From: SZUA-254 sp035292425
GTDB lineage: Bacteria; Bacteroidota; Ignavibacteria; UBA10030; SZUA-254
DNA: 8,346 bases
Direction: 5' to 3'
Assembly (NCBI GenBank): GCA_035292425.1
Contig: DATDQD010000019.1
Coordinates: 1 to 8,346, forward strand
Part shown: one piece after another, positions 5,680 through 8,346 of the stretch
How positions within the stretch are numbered: the stretch's first letter is position 1
How the letters are laid out: each line of letters opens with the position of its first letter
Translations under genes and position numbers: made by a program
The notes under the pieces: generated by a model
The model's input: the letters and a program-made list of their open reading frames with translations, nothing else
Told to the model about the DNA's origin: nothing
Database searches by the model: none

Positions 5680-7698
5680 TTACATCACCGCGGTGGGGGG
5701 CGCCGGTTCGTCCGGCCTCCCGGCGTTCTTCACCGGAATTTGAACCAGAATCCAACCGATGATCGCAAGGATGACCAGGCTCGTAATGAACGAGGGCTCC
5801 TCGAAGAACGCGAAGAGCTTCACCTCGCCGAACGCGAGCCCCGCGAAGAGCAGGCCGATGAGCGCCTCGCCGGCGATCAGCCCGGAGGCCAGCAGGACGC
5901 CGGTGTTTTCCACGCGCGCCTTCTGGGCGTCGTTATGCTTTTTGCCCGCGTTGAACTTGTCGACGATGCCTTTGAATATCCCGCCGATGAAAATCGCAAA
6001 CGTGGTTTCCAGCGGGAGGTACATCCCGACACTGACCAGCATCGGGCTGCGGACCTGCATCAGGATGAATGCGAGCCCCATCAGCATGCCGACGATGATC
6101 AGCGGCCAGGCCATCTGCCCGCCGACGATTCCCTGTGACAGGAGCGCCATCAGGCTGGCCTGCGGGGCCGGAAGGTTCTTCCCCCCGAACCCCGTCCCCC
6201 CGCCTTTTATATCCCCCTCGTGGAGAACGATCAGGGGGAGGAACATGACGGCCGCGGCGAGGCCGATGCCCATGAGATCGCCGACCTGCATCTTCCAGGG
6301 GGTGCCGCCGAGGATGTGTCCGACCTTCAGGTCCTGGAGCATTTCGCCGGCGACCGCCGCGGAAACGCAGACGACGGCGGCCACGCCGAGCACGGCCGCG
6401 ACGCCCGAATGGCCGGTCATCCCGAGCGCCACCATGAGGAGCGCGGCGACGAGGAGCGTCGAAAGAGTCAGGCCGCTGATCGGGTTATTGCTCGAGCCGA
6501 TTGTGCCGACGAGGTACCCCGACACCGCGGCGAAGAAGAACCCCGCGATGATCATCACGATCGTGGCGACGAGGGCGGCCGTGACGTCCTGCGCGAAGTA
6601 GTTGTAGATGAAAAAGGTCAGCACGCCGGTGAGCAGGATGCCGGTCATGATCCATTTGAAATTGATGTCCTGTTCGGTCCGCACGACGACGTGCTCGCCC
6701 GAGGCGGCCTTCCTGACGTCGCCGATGGAGCGTCCGATCCCGGCGATGAGGCTCTTCCGCATCCGGAAGAGGGTGAAACCGGCGCTCACGAGCATGCCGC
6801 CGATCGCGATCGGCCGGACGATAAAACGCCACACGTTGTTCGCCATGGCGGTCCACGTCGCGTGGTCCGCTTCGGCGCCCGCCGGAACGAGCGTCGGACC
6901 GATGAAGTAGGTCAGGATCGGGACGAAGAGCCCCCAGGCGAGAAGCCCGCCGCTGAAATTCAGCGACGCCAGCTTCGGACCGATGATGTACCCGACGCCG
7001 ATGTAAGCGGGGCTGATGCCGGGAGAGCTCAGGAGAATGCCGCTCTCGGCCGTGACGTTGCCGCTGGCGCGCAAACCGATGGTCGCTTTCGAGAAGGAGA
7101 TGAATTTTTCCCATGTCGTCGCGAAGAACCTGAACTGGCCGAGCGACTGGACGAGGGCTCCGAAGGCCATCGCCGAGAAGAGGAACTTCGCGCCGGTGCC
7201 GCCGGCGCGGCCCGCCTTGTGGATCTCCGAGGCCGCGACCGACTCGGGGAAGGGAAGGTCGACGTCCTCGACCATCACGCGCCTCAGGAGCGCCACGAAC
7301 ATGATGCCCAGGACGCCGCCGGCGAGCATGATCAGCGTGGACTCGATGTAATGGCCCGTGGTCGCGAACTCCGGCCAGATCCCGGCGATGAAGAACGCGG
7401 GGATCGTAAAAATCGCACCGGCCGCGACCGATTCGCCGATGGAACCGACGGTTCGCGAAAAATTCTCCTCGAGGATGGACCCCTTCATGAGGCGAAGGAG
7501 CGCCATGCCGATGACCGCCGCCGGGTAGGTCGCGGCGATCGTCATCCCGGCCTTGAGGCCGAGGTAGGCGTTGGCCGCCCCGAGGACCACCGACATGATC
7601 AACCCGATGAGCAGAGCGCGGACGGTGAATTCCTTCATGTCCGTCTCGATCGGCACGTACGGTTTGAACTTCGGCGCGGTTGATTGTGAATCAGCCAT
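5680..7698 (-). CDS. OPT-family oligopeptide transporter
   Basis: A 672-residue polytopic inner-membrane protein with about 15-17 hydrophobic segments, of the prokaryotic OPT/YSL type. These carriers take up oligopeptides, or in some subfamilies metal chelates, with proton coupling. Family motifs are visible in order: AYLGLKAGMTI (44-54), DLPFPESVAASEIHKAG (147-163), GSSNNPISGLT (401-411), LQDLKVGHILGGTPWKMQ (454-471), VGMYLPLETTFAIFIGG (557-573) and VLLASGLIAGEALIGL (601-616). Length and motif order are normal, so the gene looks intact. A soluble loop lies around 311-346. The ATG at 7698 has a strong AGAGGAG site at 7705-7711 with 6-nt spacing. It lies 44 nt after the proline dehydrogenase stop and 6 nt before the PqqD-like start. 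The presence of PepD and MFSD1-like genes in the same operon favours peptides over iron-siderophore substrates. Confidence 0.95.
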   Translation of the reverse strand: MADSQSTAPKFKPYVPIETDMKEFTVRALLIGLIMSVVLGAANAYLGLKAGMTIAATYPAAVIGMALLRLMKGSILEENFSRTVGSIGESVAAGAIFTIPAFFIAGIWPEFATTGHYIESTLIMLAGGVLGIMFVALLRRVMVEDVDLPFPESVAASEIHKAGRAGGTGAKFLFSAMAFGALVQSLGQFRFFATTWEKFISFSKATIGLRASGNVTAESGILLSSPGISPAYIGVGYIIGPKLASLNFSGGLLAWGLFVPILTYFIGPTLVPAGAEADHATWTAMANNVWRFIVRPIAIGGMLVSAGFTLFRMRKSLIAGIGRSIGDVRKAASGEHVVVRTEQDINFKWIMTGILLTGVLTFFIYNYFAQDVTAALVATIVMIIAGFFFAAVSGYLVGTIGSSNNPISGLTLSTLLVAALLMVALGMTGHSGVAAVLGVAAVVCVSAAVAGEMLQDLKVGHILGGTPWKMQVGDLMGIGLAAAVMFLPLIVLHEGDIKGGGTGFGGKNLPAPQASLMALLSQGIVGGQMAWPLIIVGMLMGLAFILMQVRSPMLVSVGMYLPLETTFAIFIGGIFKGIVDKFNAGKKHNDAQKARVENTGVLLASGLIAGEALIGLLFAGLAFGEVKLFAFFEEPSFITSLVILAIIGWILVQIPVKNAGRPDEPAPPTAVM

Positions 7699-7742
7699 AC
7701 AGTTCTCCTCTGTTTAGTGGTGGTAAATCGTTTCAACAACCA

Positions 7743-8346
7743 TCAATGGCCCGAATTTCCGGAGAAGAGCGCGCGCAGGACGTGGCCGGCGACCTGCGGG
7801 TTCTCCTTGAAACGGCGTATCGAGTACTGATACCAGTGCTTCCCGAACGGCACGTAGACACGCAGTCGATGACCGTCGGCCAGGATCCGGCGGCGAAGCT
7901 CGGGGCGAACCCCGAGGAGCATCTGGAATTCGTACTCGTCCCTGCGCAGGTTCATCTCCCGGATCAGCCGCAAGGCCCCCTCGACGAGGGCAGTGTCGTG
8001 CGTGGCGATCCCGACGTACGCTTTGCGACTGAACATCGTTTTCAACACGCGGAGGAAATTCGCGTTGATCTCCTCCTTCCCCTTCCAGGCGATGCCGGGC
8101 GGTTCGATGTAGATCCCCTTGCAGAGCCGGAAGTGGCCGAGGCCGTCTCGCATGAGGGCGATCGCGTCGTTCTCCGTCCGGTGGAGATAGGCCTGCAGGA
8201 CGATCCCGACGTTCGGGTATGACTTCCGAACCTCGCGGTACACACGGATCGTATCGTCAGTCGTGCCGGAATCCTCCATGTCGATCCGGATGAAATTTCT
8301 GATTTCCGAGGCCCGGGTGACGATCTTCCGGACATTGTCGAGGCAG
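7743..8346 (-). CDS. Proline dehydrogenase, monofunctional (5' end outside window)
   Basis: The C-terminal 200 residues of an FAD-dependent proline dehydrogenase, which oxidises proline to pyrroline-5-carboxylate and passes electrons to the membrane quinone pool. The frame is open to the right edge and begins CLDNVRKIV. Family motifs follow in order: FIRIDMEDS, VGIVLQAYLHRT, RLCKGIYIEPP, YVGIATHD, YEFQMLLGVRPELRRRI and VYVPFGKHWYQYSIRRFKENP. The adjacent arginines in SIRRF are the pair that binds the proline carboxylate in characterised enzymes. The protein ends soon afterwards (TGA at 7743-7745), with no aldehyde dehydrogenase domain, so it is the single-function type rather than a PutA fusion. 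Such enzymes are about 300 residues, so about 100 residues and the start lie beyond 8346. It is the most upstream visible gene of the operon, and links peptide breakdown to proline catabolism. Confidence 0.95.
   Translation of the reverse strand, partial: CLDNVRKIVTRASEIRNFIRIDMEDSGTTDDTIRVYREVRKSYPNVGIVLQAYLHRTENDAIALMRDGLGHFRLCKGIYIEPPGIAWKGKEEINANFLRVLKTMFSRKAYVGIATHDTALVEGALRLIREMNLRRDEYEFQMLLGVRPELRRRILADGHRLRVYVPFGKHWYQYSIRRFKENPQVAGHVLRALFSGNSGH

Noticed and set aside
6220..7683. 487-codon plus-strand frame antisense to the OPT transporter
   Set aside because: Its Asp/Glu/His/Arg-rich, hydrophobic-poor sequence is the mirror of membrane-segment codons. It has no start signal and no domain.
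1..8346. CRISPR array, tRNA, rRNA, insertion sequence or prophage remnant
   Set aside because: I looked for repeated spacer units, cloverleaf or rRNA-like stretches, transposase motifs and terminal inverted repeats, and saw none.

Overview
This window is GC-rich bacterial DNA (roughly 60% by eye) with tightly packed genes and clear Shine-Dalgarno sites. It holds seven genes that I can name by family, plus one small unassigned ORF. The four-helix membrane cyclase resembles a type I associate with Bacteroidota, spirochaetes and related phyla. The strong AGGAG-type ribosome sites and the TTGACA-type promoter argue against a typical Bacteroidia genome. My best guess is an uncultured Gram-negative bacterium from the wider FCB or Acidobacteriota-like groups, with low confidence.

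Layout. Left end, plus strand (1-1281): a sigma70-like promoter, a 48-codon small ORF, and a membrane-anchored class III nucleotide cyclase whose ATG overlaps the small ORF's stop codon (ATGA). Positions 1282-1424 form a short convergent intergenic region with GC-rich inverted repeats and no recognisable gene. The rest (1425 to the right edge) is one co-directional minus-strand run of six genes with gaps of only 6-56 nt, almost certainly an operon. In transcription order it encodes proline dehydrogenase (5' end outside the window), an OPT-family oligopeptide transporter, a small PqqD-like (RRE-fold) protein, a PepD-type M20C dipeptidase, an MFSD1-like major facilitator, and a compact M29-type metallopeptidase homologue.

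How the genes fit together. The operon reads as a peptide-scavenging and amino-acid catabolism unit. OPT would import oligopeptides, the MFSD1-like carrier would move dipeptides, PepD and the M29 protein would hydrolyse them in the cytosol, and proline dehydrogenase would feed released proline into the respiratory chain. The unexplained member is the PqqD-like protein. It belongs to a peptide-binding fold normally tied to RiPP/PQQ maturation, yet no radical SAM enzyme or precursor peptide gene is visible. It starts at a GTG two codons after the transporter's stop and in the same reading frame. This is the most interesting feature of the window. The cyclase at the left is convergent with the operon, and nothing in the sequence ties the two together.
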